A DNA stretch of 64,000 bases from JABDFW01 sp035550215. Lineage in GTDB: Bacteria > Bacteroidota > Bacteroidia > Chitinophagales > Chitinophagaceae. Position numbers and translations under genes: made by a program. The DNA lies in NCBI GenBank assembly GCA_035550215.1, contig DASZPM010000004.1:124001-188000 (forward strand), given 5' to 3'. Below the pieces are notes generated by a model. It saw only the letters and a program-made list of their open reading frames with translations. It was not told the DNA's origin and searched no databases. Numbering within the stretch: position 1 is the first letter of the stretch; the number at the start of each line of letters is the position of its first letter. Positions 16,649 to 25,396 of this stretch are shown here, piece by piece.

Positions 16649-18190
16649 TTAATTCTTCCGGCCTTTGTTTTGTAACAGCAGTAAAGCAGGCTTATTTATT
16701 TGTTGTTTCCGGCTGTTACTGCGTATTTTGGGCATGTCAAGGTTGCCAATTACTATGTCATCAAAACCATCCCCATCAATGTCACCCGCGTCCATGGTAA
16801 GCCAGTTGCCTGTATTATATTGCGGGATGGTAAAAGGAGTAAACTTGAATTTACCTTCGTTTTCCAGGTACACAAACGATTCCTGCGGCTGATTTTTTTT
16901 ATCGGGAAAAAAGGAAATAGCTGCAATATCCAGGTCACCATCTTTGTCAAAGTCCCTGGCAATTGCCTTATAACAGCCGTGTATAGCAAAAAAGAAAGCC
17001 TGCGTAAAATTATTATGGCCGTCGTTAAGGTATACGTATAGACCATGATAGTTTTTTAACTGGCTGGCAGAAAAATCGGCATTATCGCCGCAACTATATA
17101 AAATGTCCTTATAACCATCATTATTAAAGTCGTCCAGTTCAAAATAGCAGGAGCCATATACAGGCGGAAAGCGCAGAATATCCTTCTTTTTAAAATTGCC
17201 GTTGCCGGTATTGGTAAAAAGATAAATTCCTTCTTCGGCCTGCGCAAATAACACCATTATATCGGGCAACCCATCTTTATTATAATCGTCAATATATGCT
17301 TTTATCGCGCCGGGTATTGCCCACAGCATCTTTTTTTCAAAACTGCCATCGCCCTTATTTCTTAGCCAATAAAACTCACCTTCATTATTGCCAAAACCGC
17401 ACACAAGGTAATCTGTCCTGCCGTCTTTATCAAGGTCGTATTGTGTAACCTGCACCGGTCGGGGCATGCTGTCCGCAATTTTTGTACCGCGTATAAACTT
17501 ACCCTGTTTTGTAACGGCGTAGTTATATACACTGCCCGTTTTTCCGTCGTTCGGGTTAATGTAGCCGATATTTGTATATATGCCGTTACGCTCGCCTGGT
17601 GTGGCAAGCCCGGTGCTAAAGTCCATGTCAACAATAACAGCATGCACATTTTCATTGCTTATTTTTTTCAGATCTTTGTCATATACATACATAGCTGAAT
17701 CAGTGGCGTTGGCAACATACATCCATTTATTGCCTGGGTCTATTTTTACAAAAGTGGCGGAAGGGAAACCTTTATCAACAGGCACTTGCTTTACAGCAAA
17801 CCGGGAGGTGAATTGCTGAACAGGCGGGCGATTTTGACCGGGCAATGTATCCGGCGCTGATGCCTTGTAATAGTTGATTATCTTATTCCAGTCTTGAAGA
17901 GTAACAGCGGTAGCATGTTCCGTTACCGCGTTTTTTTGCCGGTTTACATCTATGTCGGTATATGGCTCGCCGTTAAAATACTTGATGCCCAATTTTTTGC
18001 CCATTACAGGTAATACGCTGTTAACCCATGTTGTTTTATTTAATAAAAGCGGTGCCGGAAAAGTATGGCAGGATGCGCAATAGGTCTTTGCGAGTTCTTC
18101 GCCGGATTGTTCAGCTTTTTTATGGGCACATCCGCTTACAAGCAATAGTACGCCCAAACACACAACAAGCCGGCGAATGTTTTTCATCAT
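16649..18190 (-). CDS. Cytochrome c-like / FG-GAP repeat lipoprotein
   Basis: A 513-residue lipoprotein with lipobox LLVSGC (Cys21). Residues 30-110 hold one c-type haem motif, CASCH (38-42), and a possible Met ligand in VLPVMGKK. The rest is a propeller of FG-GAP/VCBS repeats with calcium-type loops: DLDKDGRTDY, YNKDGLPDI, FNNDGYKDI, FDKDGDLDI and DIDGDGFDDI. The architecture suggests a surface or periplasmic electron-transfer or binding protein anchored in the outer membrane. Substrate is unknown. It stands alone, convergent with the LytTR gene. Confidence 0.8.
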   Translation of the reverse strand: MMKNIRRLVVCLGVLLLVSGCAHKKAEQSGEELAKTYCASCHTFPAPLLLNKTTWVNSVLPVMGKKLGIKYFNGEPYTDIDVNRQKNAVTEHATAVTLQDWNKIINYYKASAPDTLPGQNRPPVQQFTSRFAVKQVPVDKGFPSATFVKIDPGNKWMYVANATDSAMYVYDKDLKKISNENVHAVIVDMDFSTGLATPGERNGIYTNIGYINPNDGKTGSVYNYAVTKQGKFIRGTKIADSMPRPVQVTQYDLDKDGRTDYLVCGFGNNEGEFYWLRNKGDGSFEKKMLWAIPGAIKAYIDDYNKDGLPDIMVLFAQAEEGIYLFTNTGNGNFKKKDILRFPPVYGSCYFELDDFNNDGYKDILYSCGDNADFSASQLKNYHGLYVYLNDGHNNFTQAFFFAIHGCYKAIARDFDKDGDLDIAAISFFPDKKNQPQESFVYLENEGKFKFTPFTIPQYNTGNWLTMDAGDIDGDGFDDIVIGNLDMPKIRSNSRKQQINKPALLLLQNKGRKN

Positions 18191-18350
18191 AATAGTTAAA
18201 TGGTAATATTACCGCAAAGGCAGATGGTATTATATTTTTTGCGACCAACCCTTTTTTTTTAGCGGTGAAAACCGAATATTGTAAGTAGATAAACTTCACA
18301 ATCTTACATCGTATTGGGTGTATGCTTATCTTTAGCAAAACACCGGTTAT

Positions 18351-19433
18351 ATGCCTGATTTTTTTGTTGATGAAAACATTGCAAAAGCCAAAACACTCAG
18401 CACGCATTATTATACAGAAGCTGCCTATTTCGAAAAGTCAAAGGAAAAAATATTTGCACCGTCGTGGCAATTTATCGGCAATACGGATATGGTTAAAGAA
18501 ACCACTTACGTTTACCCTGTTACCCTTCTTGAGGGGTATTTAAACGAGCCATTATTACTAACACAGGATAAGAACGGGCAATTGCATTGTTTAAGCAACG
18601 TATGCACACACAGGGGCAACCTGGTAGTTTATAAGGCGTGTAAATTAAATCAGCTTCGCTGCCGTTATCATGGCCGTATTTTTTCGCTGGATGGAAAATT
18701 TGTTTCAATGCCTGAATTTAAAGATGTGGAGGATTTTCCTGCTGAAAGTGATAACCTGCATAAACTGCCCGTTTTTGAGTGGGGAAAATTGCTTTTTACC
18801 TCATTACACCCCATTATAAGTGCTCAGGAGGTTTTTGGGGAGATGATGCAACGCGTTAAGTGGTTTCCTATGGATAAACTGCAATATCGTCCTGATCTTT
18901 CGAAAGACTACCTGGTAAAGGCCAATTGGGCCTTATACTGTGAAAATTATCTTGAAGGTTTCCATATTCCGTTTGTGCACGCCGGTTTAAATCAGGTGCT
19001 GAACTTTGGAGAATACACCACCGAAATATTTAAATACAGCAACCTGCAACTGGGCATTGGCAAAAAAGGAGATGTTTGCTTTGATTTACCTGCTTCCTCG
19101 CCCGACTATGGAAAAGAGGTTGCGGCTTATTACTTCTGGGTTTTTCCTAATATGATGTTCAATTTCTATCCATGGGGGTTGTCTTTTAACCTGGTACAGC
19201 CGCTAAGTACCGGTGAAAGCCGTGTTTCGTTTTTGACTTTTGTAAGTGATGACAGCAAGCTTAATACAGGTGCGGGAAGCGGGCTTGATACTGTTGAGAT
19301 AGAAGATGAGGAAGTAGTGGAAAATGTGCAAAAAGGAATACGCTCAAGGTTTTATACGCATGGCAGGTATTCAGTTAAGCGGGAGCAGGGTACGCATCAC
19401 TTTCATGGCCTTATCGCAAGGTTTATCGGGTAA
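18351..19433 (+). CDS. Rieske non-haem iron oxygenase, alpha-subunit type
   Basis: A 360-residue oxygenase of the ring-hydroxylating / choline monooxygenase-like group. The Rieske [2Fe-2S] cluster ligands are CTHRG (Cys85, His87) and CRYHG (Cys104, His107). The mononuclear iron site is seen in NYLEGFHIPFVH with His205 and His210; the bridging acidic residue is Glu202 where many relatives have Asp. No reductase or ferredoxin gene is adjacent, so electron partners are encoded elsewhere. Substrate is unknown; a quaternary amine or an aromatic acid is possible. Confidence 0.88.
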   Translation: MPDFFVDENIAKAKTLSTHYYTEAAYFEKSKEKIFAPSWQFIGNTDMVKETTYVYPVTLLEGYLNEPLLLTQDKNGQLHCLSNVCTHRGNLVVYKACKLNQLRCRYHGRIFSLDGKFVSMPEFKDVEDFPAESDNLHKLPVFEWGKLLFTSLHPIISAQEVFGEMMQRVKWFPMDKLQYRPDLSKDYLVKANWALYCENYLEGFHIPFVHAGLNQVLNFGEYTTEIFKYSNLQLGIGKKGDVCFDLPASSPDYGKEVAAYYFWVFPNMMFNFYPWGLSFNLVQPLSTGESRVSFLTFVSDDSKLNTGAGSGLDTVEIEDEEVVENVQKGIRSRFYTHGRYSVKREQGTHHFHGLIARFIG

Positions 19434-19573
19434 GTATTTTTCACCAGGCTATTTCCAATTATCTATCAAATTTGTAGGGTTAATTGGCTGTAGTTGGTAG
19501 CCCGCTAATAATTTTTATTTAAAGGCAAATTTATACTGTGTCTCCGCTACCGTTACTATTTTCGTAATTTGTT

Positions 19574-19600
19574 CATTATTAAATTACTGTATTAATAATG
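19574..19600. promoter_or_regulatory. Perfect 9-bp inverted repeat (CATTATTAA / TTAATAATG)
   Basis: The two arms are separated by 9 bases. The composition suits an operator or a weak hairpin. It lies 140 bases before the DUF2061 ATG. Confidence 0.45.
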
Positions 19601-19641
19601 GAATATTCTCCACAACAAATTTTATTTTTTTTTAAAATAAT

Positions 19642-19661
19642 TTCCACTAAAATGGTGGGAA
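19642..19661. promoter_or_regulatory. Operator-like dyad 1
   Basis: TTCCACT and GGTGGGAA form an imperfect dyad. It shares the pattern TCCnACT...GTnGGA with the dyad at 19688-19708, about 46 bases away. Confidence 0.5.
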
Positions 19662-19687
19662 TTAAAAAAACTCCCCTAATTTTACAT

Positions 19688-19708
19688 ATCCTACTTATTC
19701 AGTAGGAG
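19688..19708. promoter_or_regulatory. Operator-like dyad 2
   Basis: TCCTAC and GTAGGA are perfect arms around TTATTCA. The sequence resembles sites of Rrf2-type regulators. It ends about 32 bases before the start codon, so binding could block transcription or act as a leader hairpin. Confidence 0.5.
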
Positions 19709-19739
19709 TAAAATATTGCTCAAAGTTAATTGAAAAAGC

Positions 19740-20273
19740 ATGGCAAAGAAAACACCACAAGAAAAATCTCTGCGCATTGTTGTAAAAGCTGCATCATGGA
19801 GAATAATAGGCACCTGTGACACCATTTTACTTTCCCTGCTCTTTACTGGTCAAATTACATCCGCACTCAAAATTGGCTTTAGTGAAGTATTTACTAAAAT
19901 TGGTCTTTTTTACCTGCACGAACGTTATGTGTGGGCTAATATTAAATTTGGAAGAGTATATGCGGAGGATGGAAAAACTGTTATCGGAGACAAACACTAT
20001 CGTAGCATTATAAAAGGGGCAAGCTGGAGGTTTTTTGGAACGTTGGATACTATAATGCTTGCTTTACTATGGACTGGTGATTACAAAAAGGCACTTGCTA
20101 TAGGCAGCACCGAAGTAATAACTAAAATATCATTGTTCTGGTTGCATGAAAGGGTGTGGTTTAAAATTAAATGGGGCCAGCCAAAAAAGGACGTAGAAGT
20201 TGCTAAAAACGATGATGTTTCAGTTACGCTGATAAACGTTGACGAACCAAAAGAAATTCCGGTTGCTATATAA
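19740..20273 (+). CDS. DUF2061 protein with two repeated domains
   Basis: A 177-residue predicted membrane protein made of two homologous DUF2061 units, about 6-60 and 86-142. Each unit has the pattern K-x-ASWR-x(2)-GT-x-DT followed by a hydrophobic helix (LLSLLFTGQ, MLALLWTGD), then FTKIGLFYLHERY or ITKISLFWLHERV. The acidic tail is probably cytoplasmic. The biochemical role is unknown; in other Bacteroidota such genes often sit near sulfate-assimilation genes, but no cys gene is in this window. The start is supported by a purine-rich stretch (GAAAAAG) before the ATG. Confidence 0.85.
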   Translation: MAKKTPQEKSLRIVVKAASWRIIGTCDTILLSLLFTGQITSALKIGFSEVFTKIGLFYLHERYVWANIKFGRVYAEDGKTVIGDKHYRSIIKGASWRFFGTLDTIMLALLWTGDYKKALAIGSTEVITKISLFWLHERVWFKIKWGQPKKDVEVAKNDDVSVTLINVDEPKEIPVAI

Positions 20274-20296
20274 ATAGTTACACAACATTATTTTAG

Positions 20297-20326
20297 GCCT
20301 GTGGTAATGCACCATGGGCTTTTTTA
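20297..20326 (+). terminator. Terminator of the DUF2061 gene
   Basis: GCCTGTGGT and ACCATGGGC form a 9-bp stem with two G-U pairs and an AATGC loop. Seven Ts follow. Confidence 0.8.
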
Positions 20327-20334
20327 TGCATTTA

Positions 20335-20676
20335 CTACACTTTTTTAGTGTTGTTATAGTCGTTTTTCAGCAGCCATTGTAATATTTTATCACGCTGGTC
20401 GCCCTGTATTATTATTTCACCGTCTTTTGCGCTGCCACCTGTGCCGCAGGCGGTTTTTAATTTTTTTCCGAGTTCCTGTAAATCATCTTCTGTGCCAACA
20501 AAGCCGGTAATAAGCGAAACTATTTTACCTCCCCTTTGCTTTTTATCCAGCAGTATGCGCAACTTCTGCTGCGCTGCAGGCAAAGTAGTTTGTTGGGGGT
20601 CTTCTCTTTGAAACGAAAAATTAGGGTCGGTGCTATATACAAAGCCGCGGCTGTCTGGTATGTTTTTCTTGCTCAT
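20335..20676 (-). CDS. SUI1/eIF1-like translation factor (YciH family)
   Basis: A 113-residue cytoplasmic protein. The SUI1 domain occupies about 35-112, with KQRGGKIVSLITGF (the basic RNA-contact loop) and GKKLKTACGTGGSAKDGEIIIQGDQRD, the strongly conserved CGTGG signature. Bacterial members are thought to influence start-site fidelity or stress translation. Length is normal. It lies just downstream of nadC on the same strand (28-base gap), so it may be read from the nadC promoter. Confidence 0.9.
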   Translation of the reverse strand: MSKKNIPDSRGFVYSTDPNFSFQREDPQQTTLPAAQQKLRILLDKKQRGGKIVSLITGFVGTEDDLQELGKKLKTACGTGGSAKDGEIIIQGDQRDKILQWLLKNDYNNTKKV

Positions 20677-20704
20677 ATACCCAAATATTACTTAAATAAA
20701 ATCA

Positions 20705-21562
20705 TTACATTTCGGCCTTTAAGCTTAAGTCCAGGCTTTTTGCCTGGTGCACAAGGCCGCCGACGCTTATAAAATCAACGCCTGTTTCCGCGTATGCGGT
20801 AATATTATTCAGCGTTATGCCGCCGCTGGCTTCCGTTTCAAATGCTTTATCAATTATTTCCAGGGCATCCCTTATTTCCGCCGGCGAAAAATTATCAAGC
20901 AAAATTCGGGAAACCTTCCCCCAGCCTGCAGAACACACTTTTTTTACATCCTCGACATTCCTTGTTTCAACTTCAATTTTTAGTCCCGGCTTTTTTTGTT
21001 GCACATATTGCCATGCTTTTTCAATTGCCGGTAATATGCCGCCACAATAATCAATATGATTGTCCTTCAGCATTATCATATCAAATAAACCAAAACGGTG
21101 GTTGGTGCCGCCGCCAATACGTACCGCTTCTTTTTCAAGCAACCTGAAATTAGGGGTGGTTTTACGCGTATCCAATATTTTGGTATGGTATCCTTCCAGC
21201 TTATCAACATATTGCCGGGTAAGGGTTGCAATACCGCTCATTCGCTGCATACAGTTGAGTACCAGTCGCTCACAGCCTAAGATGGTGTAAATATCTGCTT
21301 CTACTTCAAAGGCATGCTCACCTTTTGTCATAACATCGCCATCTTTTTTGGCGGGAATAAAAACAGAACCTGGCTGTACAAGTAAAAAAATTCTTTCTGC
21401 AACCTGCATACCTGCTAATATCCCATCCTGCTTAATCTTCAATACCGCCTTTCCTTTTTTGCCCGGCGTTATGCAACTTAAAGTTGAGTGGTCGCCATCG
21501 CCTATATCTTCTGCGAGGGCCTCTTTTATTAAATGTGATAGTCTTTCCTCGTAAAATTCCAT
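20705..21562 (-). CDS. nadC: Nicotinate-nucleotide pyrophosphorylase (carboxylating)
   Basis: A 285-residue quinolinate phosphoribosyltransferase. It converts quinolinate and PRPP to nicotinate mononucleotide, CO2 and pyrophosphate in de novo NAD synthesis. Diagnostic stretches are EDIGDGDHST near 18-27, NCMQRMSGIATLT, TRKTTPNFR, RIGGGTNHRFGLFD (PRPP and quinolinate binding), KDNHI, IEVETRN and the C-terminal ISVGGLVHQAKSLD. All expected blocks are present. nadA and nadB are not in this window. Its promoter core ends 5 bases before the ATG. Confidence 0.96.
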   Translation of the reverse strand: MEFYEERLSHLIKEALAEDIGDGDHSTLSCITPGKKGKAVLKIKQDGILAGMQVAERIFLLVQPGSVFIPAKKDGDVMTKGEHAFEVEADIYTILGCERLVLNCMQRMSGIATLTRQYVDKLEGYHTKILDTRKTTPNFRLLEKEAVRIGGGTNHRFGLFDMIMLKDNHIDYCGGILPAIEKAWQYVQQKKPGLKIEVETRNVEDVKKVCSAGWGKVSRILLDNFSPAEIRDALEIIDKAFETEASGGITLNNITAYAETGVDFISVGGLVHQAKSLDLSLKAEM

Positions 21563-21566
21563 CGTG

Positions 21567-21574
21567 CAAAACTA
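21567..21574 (-). promoter_or_regulatory. nadC promoter -7 element (TAGTTTTG), predicted leaderless start
   Basis: A full TAnnTTTG match on the minus strand whose last base is 5 bases before the nadC ATG. Confidence 0.65.
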
Positions 21575-21611
21575 AGCATGGTTGCCATATAAAATGATAA
21601 ATAGGAATTTT

Positions 21612-21640
21612 GCTTTAAAACTGGCCGCCTGTTTTAAAGC
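21612..21640. promoter_or_regulatory. Perfect 10-bp dyad upstream of nadC
   Basis: GCTTTAAAAC and GTTTTAAAGC are exact complements around a 9-base GC-rich spacer, 40-70 bases upstream of the nadC promoter core. It could be an operator or a second hairpin after the gldJ terminator. Confidence 0.5.
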
Positions 21641-21663
21641 AAAAAGCCACCCTTACGGATGGC
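21636..21663 (-). terminator. gldJ terminator
   Basis: Read on the minus strand, GCCATCC-GTAA-GGGTGGC forms a 7-bp stem (one G-U pair) followed by TTTTTGCTTT. It lies 28 bases after the gldJ stop. Confidence 0.8.
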
Positions 21664-21690
21664 CTTTGTTTTTAGATATTTACCTTTTCC

Positions 21691-23232
21691 TTATCTTTTC
21701 TGTCTTCGTTTAGGGAAGAAGTTCCCGTTCTGCATTTTAGCAGATAGTCCTTCAGGCGCACCATAATGAGTCATGGCGCAACGGAAACCAATAGTGCTGC
21801 TGCTTTCATCTTCATCAAGAAAACGGCGTGCACCCGGGCTCAACCAATAAGGCATATCATTCCAACTGCCACCTTTAACAACTCTTGACTTATCGCTTAT
21901 TAAAGTAGTAACACCGTAACCGTAATCAACCCGGCTCATTGAATCACCATCAAGGTAATCAATAGCGTAGGCGTGCTGGTAATTGCGGCGGTTCATTAAA
22001 GCAGAATCAGATTCAGGAATCTCTTTAATCCGGCCCAGGCTATCTCTTAAGTTGCCCTGGCCGCCACTCATATCAACTTTCTCGAAAACGTTGCCGCGGT
22101 ATGGGTTAAGATCATCTTCTTCAAGCCCTGTTAATGGCCTGTAAACATCTGCAACCCATTCGCTAACGTTTCCGCTCATGTTATACAAACCAAAGCCATT
22201 GGGGAAAAATGAGTTAACAGGTGCAGGTATAGCAGAACGGTCGTTAAGGCCGCCGGCTGTACCCATATAGTCGCCATTACCGCGTTTAAAGTTGGCCAGG
22301 TAAGCGCCCTGCCATGAGCCATGAGTGGTTGCACGCAGGTTATCAAAGCCATCGTTCTTCCAAGAATATATTTGTTTGTTGGCTATAAGTTCCTCGCCCC
22401 TTTGTTTTTCGCTTTTTCTTGGTTGAGGATTTTCTGCTATATAGCCTAATGCGGCATATTCCCACTCAGCTTCTGTAGGCAAACGGTAATCAGGAAATAA
22501 TATACCATCTTCAAATGTTACACTCGTCCTTGGGCGGCCCTGCGAGTCCATCAAAGGGTTTTTCTTTTTGGGCTTGCTGGGTATACCGGTGTACTCGCCC
22601 ATTAAATAACTTTTGGTATTGAAATTTTCAGTTCCTCCGCCGTTTACTTCTGTTTTAATCACATTTGGATTTTGATAACCGCTTTTAATCAATTGCAACT
22701 CATTTACACGGTCAGTTCTCCAAATACAAAAATCGTGGGCCTGTTTCCAGGTTACACCAACCACAGGATAGTAGTTATAAGACGGGTGGCGGAAGTAATA
22801 TTCAACATAAGGCTCATTATAAGCCAACTCACTACGCCAAACTAAAGTGTCCGGTTTGGCGCCGTCAACCACAGCCTGGAACTGGGGATCTGAAAAAACA
22901 TTTTCCAGCCAGTGTATATATTCACGGTAGTGCACATTGGCTACTTCCGTCTTGTCAATAAAAAATGAGTTAACTGTTACACGGCGGGGAATATTATTCC
23001 AATCGCCCATTACGTCCTCTTCGGTGGCGCCCATAGTAAAAGTACCCCCCTGCACAAAAACAAGGCCGGGGCCCGTTTTTATGTCTTTTGGCTTGGCAAC
23101 ATAATAACCACCTTCTTTTTTATCATTATAATTCCAACCCGTTACGGCAGATTTTTCCATTTTTGGCTTGCAGGATGCGAGCGCAAGCAACGAAACCGCA
23201 CATAATAACTGGTTCCTGGTTGATTGTAACAT
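21691..23232 (-). CDS. gldJ: Gliding-motility / T9SS lipoprotein GldJ
   Basis: A 513-residue lipoprotein with lipobox LLALASC, placed in the outer membrane facing the periplasm. The body is a formylglycine-generating-enzyme-like (SUMF1) fold without that activity. The opening GLVFVQGGTFTMG, DWNNIPRRVTVNSFFIDKTEV and YREYIHWL match GldJ, and the domain closes with RVVKGGSWNDMPYWLSPGARRF and GFRCAM. GldJ works with GldK/GldN in the type IX secretion and gliding apparatus. Start is at ATG 23232; an in-frame TTG four codons earlier is less likely. It is divergent from porV, consistent with a shared secretion role. Confidence 0.9.
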   Translation of the reverse strand: MLQSTRNQLLCAVSLLALASCKPKMEKSAVTGWNYNDKKEGGYYVAKPKDIKTGPGLVFVQGGTFTMGATEEDVMGDWNNIPRRVTVNSFFIDKTEVANVHYREYIHWLENVFSDPQFQAVVDGAKPDTLVWRSELAYNEPYVEYYFRHPSYNYYPVVGVTWKQAHDFCIWRTDRVNELQLIKSGYQNPNVIKTEVNGGGTENFNTKSYLMGEYTGIPSKPKKKNPLMDSQGRPRTSVTFEDGILFPDYRLPTEAEWEYAALGYIAENPQPRKSEKQRGEELIANKQIYSWKNDGFDNLRATTHGSWQGAYLANFKRGNGDYMGTAGGLNDRSAIPAPVNSFFPNGFGLYNMSGNVSEWVADVYRPLTGLEEDDLNPYRGNVFEKVDMSGGQGNLRDSLGRIKEIPESDSALMNRRNYQHAYAIDYLDGDSMSRVDYGYGVTTLISDKSRVVKGGSWNDMPYWLSPGARRFLDEDESSSTIGFRCAMTHYGAPEGLSAKMQNGNFFPKRRQKR

Positions 23233-23579
23233 CTGGTTTCTCAATTTAACTAAACTATTATAACGTAGTACGTTTTAACTTATTGTTTGGTACCTAATAT
23301 TTTGCGAATATAAAATATTTCAATTCTATAAAATGTATTTCAGGCGATTATTTAATGGGAATCTAATCCAATGGCTGTTTTATTGCGTAGGTATCCGGGA
23401 AATATAAAAATATAAACTTTTATATTTGCTCACATAAAAACTTTGCTTATTTTCACGTTCCTGAACATTCAAAACTAACCGCGTTATTTGATTCAAATTC
23501 TACCTGACAAAGCTGGAAAAAACAAAATAAGAGAATTTTTTTTGCCGGCCGATTACCAAATTTTTATAAAGCAGATTCA
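23233..23579. other. 347-base divergent promoter region gldJ / porV
   Basis: It carries a minus-strand core TATATTCG (23305-23312) for gldJ and a plus-strand TATATTTG (23421-23428) for porV. AT-rich, no gene. Confidence 0.55.
23421..23428 (+). promoter_or_regulatory. porV promoter -7 element (TATATTTG)
   Basis: A full consensus match predicting a leader of about 145 bases before the porV ATG. Confidence 0.5.
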
Positions 23580-24737
23580 ATGAATCAAATAATCATTAAA
23601 AAACTTTCTTTTATAACCGTTTTTTGTATTAGCGCCACAATCGCGGCCGCCCAAACCACTGATCCTGTTAATATTGTAACAACTGCAGTACCTTTTTTAC
23701 GAATATCTCCCGACGCCCGCTCCGGCGGCATGGGGGATTGCGGAATCGCCGCAAGCCCTGATGCCAATGCGGGTTTTTGGGACCTTGCTAAAACCCCTTT
23801 TGCCAAAAGTAATGGCGCAATTGGGGTTACCTATACGCCGTGGCTGAAAGACATAGCCCAGGATGTGTACATGGCAACTATGGGGGGGTATTATAAATTT
23901 GCTGAAGACCAGGCCATTTCTGGCTCAATACGATATTTCAACCTGGGGCAAATACAGTTTGTAGATTATTCTGGTAACTTGCAGGGGAATGGCCGGCCAA
24001 GAGAGTTTTCGGTTGATTTTGGTTATTCCCGTAAAATAACCAGCACCTTGGGTATTGGGGTGGCCTTGCGTTATATTAACTCCAGCCTTGCCAACGGCGC
24101 CGTAAGCAGCTATGGTATATACAAAGCCGGAACAACTGTTGCGGCAGACCTTTCCATCTTTCATAACGGAACTAATGATGAAGGTGAGGGGTTGAACTGG
24201 GGTATTACACTTACCAATTTAGGCGGCAAAATAGGGTATACAGATGATGCGAAATCGAAGGATTTTATCCCTGCCAACCTGGGTGCCGGCATAGCATATA
24301 CCTGGGTGTTTGACGAAACCAGTAAATTTACCCTCGGGTTAGATGTAAATAAGTTGCTGGTACCGTCAGCACCGGTTGCCACCGGTGATTATTCAACTGA
24401 CTCACTTAACCTGGTAAACTACCATAGCAGCAGCGTTTTTCAAAGCTGGTTTAAATCATTTAATAATGACGCGCTCAATGCTTCGCTGGGTGGGGAATTT
24501 AATTATAATGATCAATTTTTTGCCCGTGCCGGGTATTTTTATGAGCCTAAAGACCAGGGCAACCGTAAATTTTTTACCGCCGGTGTTGGGGTAAAATACA
24601 ACGTTATAACGCTTAATTTTTCCTATTTAGCAGCTTCAGGCAACGGTATTACGCGTAACCCGCTGTCTAATACACTACGTTTTGGTATTTTGTTTGACCT
24701 TGACAGCAGTAATTCTGACAATTCAAGCGGCCAATAG
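23580..24737 (+). CDS. porV: Type IX secretion outer-membrane protein PorV
   Basis: A 385-residue outer-membrane barrel of the FadL/PorV family. A signal peptide (1-24, ending AAAQ) precedes the PorV-typical opening TTAVPFLRISPDARSGGMGDCGIA and TPFAKSNGAIGVTYTPWL. Later strands include NLGGKIGYTDD and FFARAGYFYEPKDQGNRKFFTAGVGVKYN. In T9SS, PorV shuttles cargo released from the SprA translocon to the PorU sortase or attachment complex. The divergent gldJ gene supports the assignment. sprA, porU, porQ and other parts are not in the window. Confidence 0.92.
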   Translation: MNQIIIKKLSFITVFCISATIAAAQTTDPVNIVTTAVPFLRISPDARSGGMGDCGIAASPDANAGFWDLAKTPFAKSNGAIGVTYTPWLKDIAQDVYMATMGGYYKFAEDQAISGSIRYFNLGQIQFVDYSGNLQGNGRPREFSVDFGYSRKITSTLGIGVALRYINSSLANGAVSSYGIYKAGTTVAADLSIFHNGTNDEGEGLNWGITLTNLGGKIGYTDDAKSKDFIPANLGAGIAYTWVFDETSKFTLGLDVNKLLVPSAPVATGDYSTDSLNLVNYHSSSVFQSWFKSFNNDALNASLGGEFNYNDQFFARAGYFYEPKDQGNRKFFTAGVGVKYNVITLNFSYLAASGNGITRNPLSNTLRFGILFDLDSSNSDNSSGQ

Positions 24738-24770
24738 TACTTTCTGTTAATGAGATGAAGCTGCACGTTT

Positions 24771-24778
24771 TATCTTCG
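24771..24778 (+). promoter_or_regulatory. Possible promoter core before ispF (TATCTTCG)
   Basis: One mismatch to TAnnTTTG, about 95 bases before the ispF ATG. Confidence 0.35.
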
Positions 24779-24872
24779 TTTTTTTAAAGAAGCCTGTAAA
24801 AACTTGTCAAAAATTTTGACAGCTAAGATATTTCTTGCCGACCTTCGCCCTTATTCCAAAAAAACCTACGGG

Positions 24873-25358
24873 ATGAATATTAGAATTGGTTTTGGGGTTG
24901 ATTTTCATCAATTAGTGGAAGGCCGTGACCTTTGGCTTGGCGGTATAAAAATACCTTTTAGCAAAGGTGCTCTTGGCCATAGTGACGCGGATGTGCTTTT
25001 GCACGCTATTTGTGATGCTTTACTCGGCGCCGCTTGCCTGGGTGATATTGGGGTACATTTTCCCGACACTTCAGCGGAATTTAAAAATATTGACAGTAAG
25101 ATTTTGTTAAAGAAAACGATTGAACTGGTAAATGCGGAGGGTTACAGGGTTGTGAATATTGACAGTTCGTTGTGCCTTGAAGCGCCCAAGATAAAACCGC
25201 ATATAGAGGCTATGCAGCAAGTTATAGCGTCAATAACGGGTTTAGGTCAGCGGGATGTATCTATAAAAGCCACAACTACTGAAAAAATGGGCTTCGTCGG
25301 GAGAGGAGAAGGGTTGGTAGCCTATGCAACCGTATTAATACAGCAACAGGCAGGTTAA
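24873..25358 (+). CDS. ispF: 2-C-methyl-D-erythritol 2,4-cyclodiphosphate synthase
   Basis: A 161-residue enzyme of the non-mevalonate isoprenoid pathway. It converts CDP-methylerythritol 2-phosphate to the cyclic diphosphate with release of CMP. Zinc ligands are Asp10, His12 (GFGVDFH) and His44 (GHSDADVLLHAICDALLG). The C-terminal block DVSIKATTTEKMGFVGRGEG is intact. The frame opens 23 codons earlier, but family members begin at MNIRIGFG, so that ATG is used. dut, the DUF4292 gene and the envC-like gene follow in the same direction. Confidence 0.96.
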   Translation: MNIRIGFGVDFHQLVEGRDLWLGGIKIPFSKGALGHSDADVLLHAICDALLGAACLGDIGVHFPDTSAEFKNIDSKILLKKTIELVNAEGYRVVNIDSSLCLEAPKIKPHIEAMQQVIASITGLGQRDVSIKATTTEKMGFVGRGEGLVAYATVLIQQQAG

Positions 25359-25396
25359 CAGGTCACGTTTTAACTTGTTGGCGTGGCTGGTTTACT

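Larger units (their letters stand above)
19434..19739. other. 306-base AT-rich leader of the DUF2061 gene
   Basis: No gene is present. It holds three inverted repeats, listed separately. I recognise no known riboswitch fold. Confidence 0.6.

Noticed and set aside
19434..19739. Riboswitch in the DUF2061 leader
   Set aside because: I looked for SAM, cobalamin and TPP-type conserved cores and saw none. Simple dyads explain the structure better.
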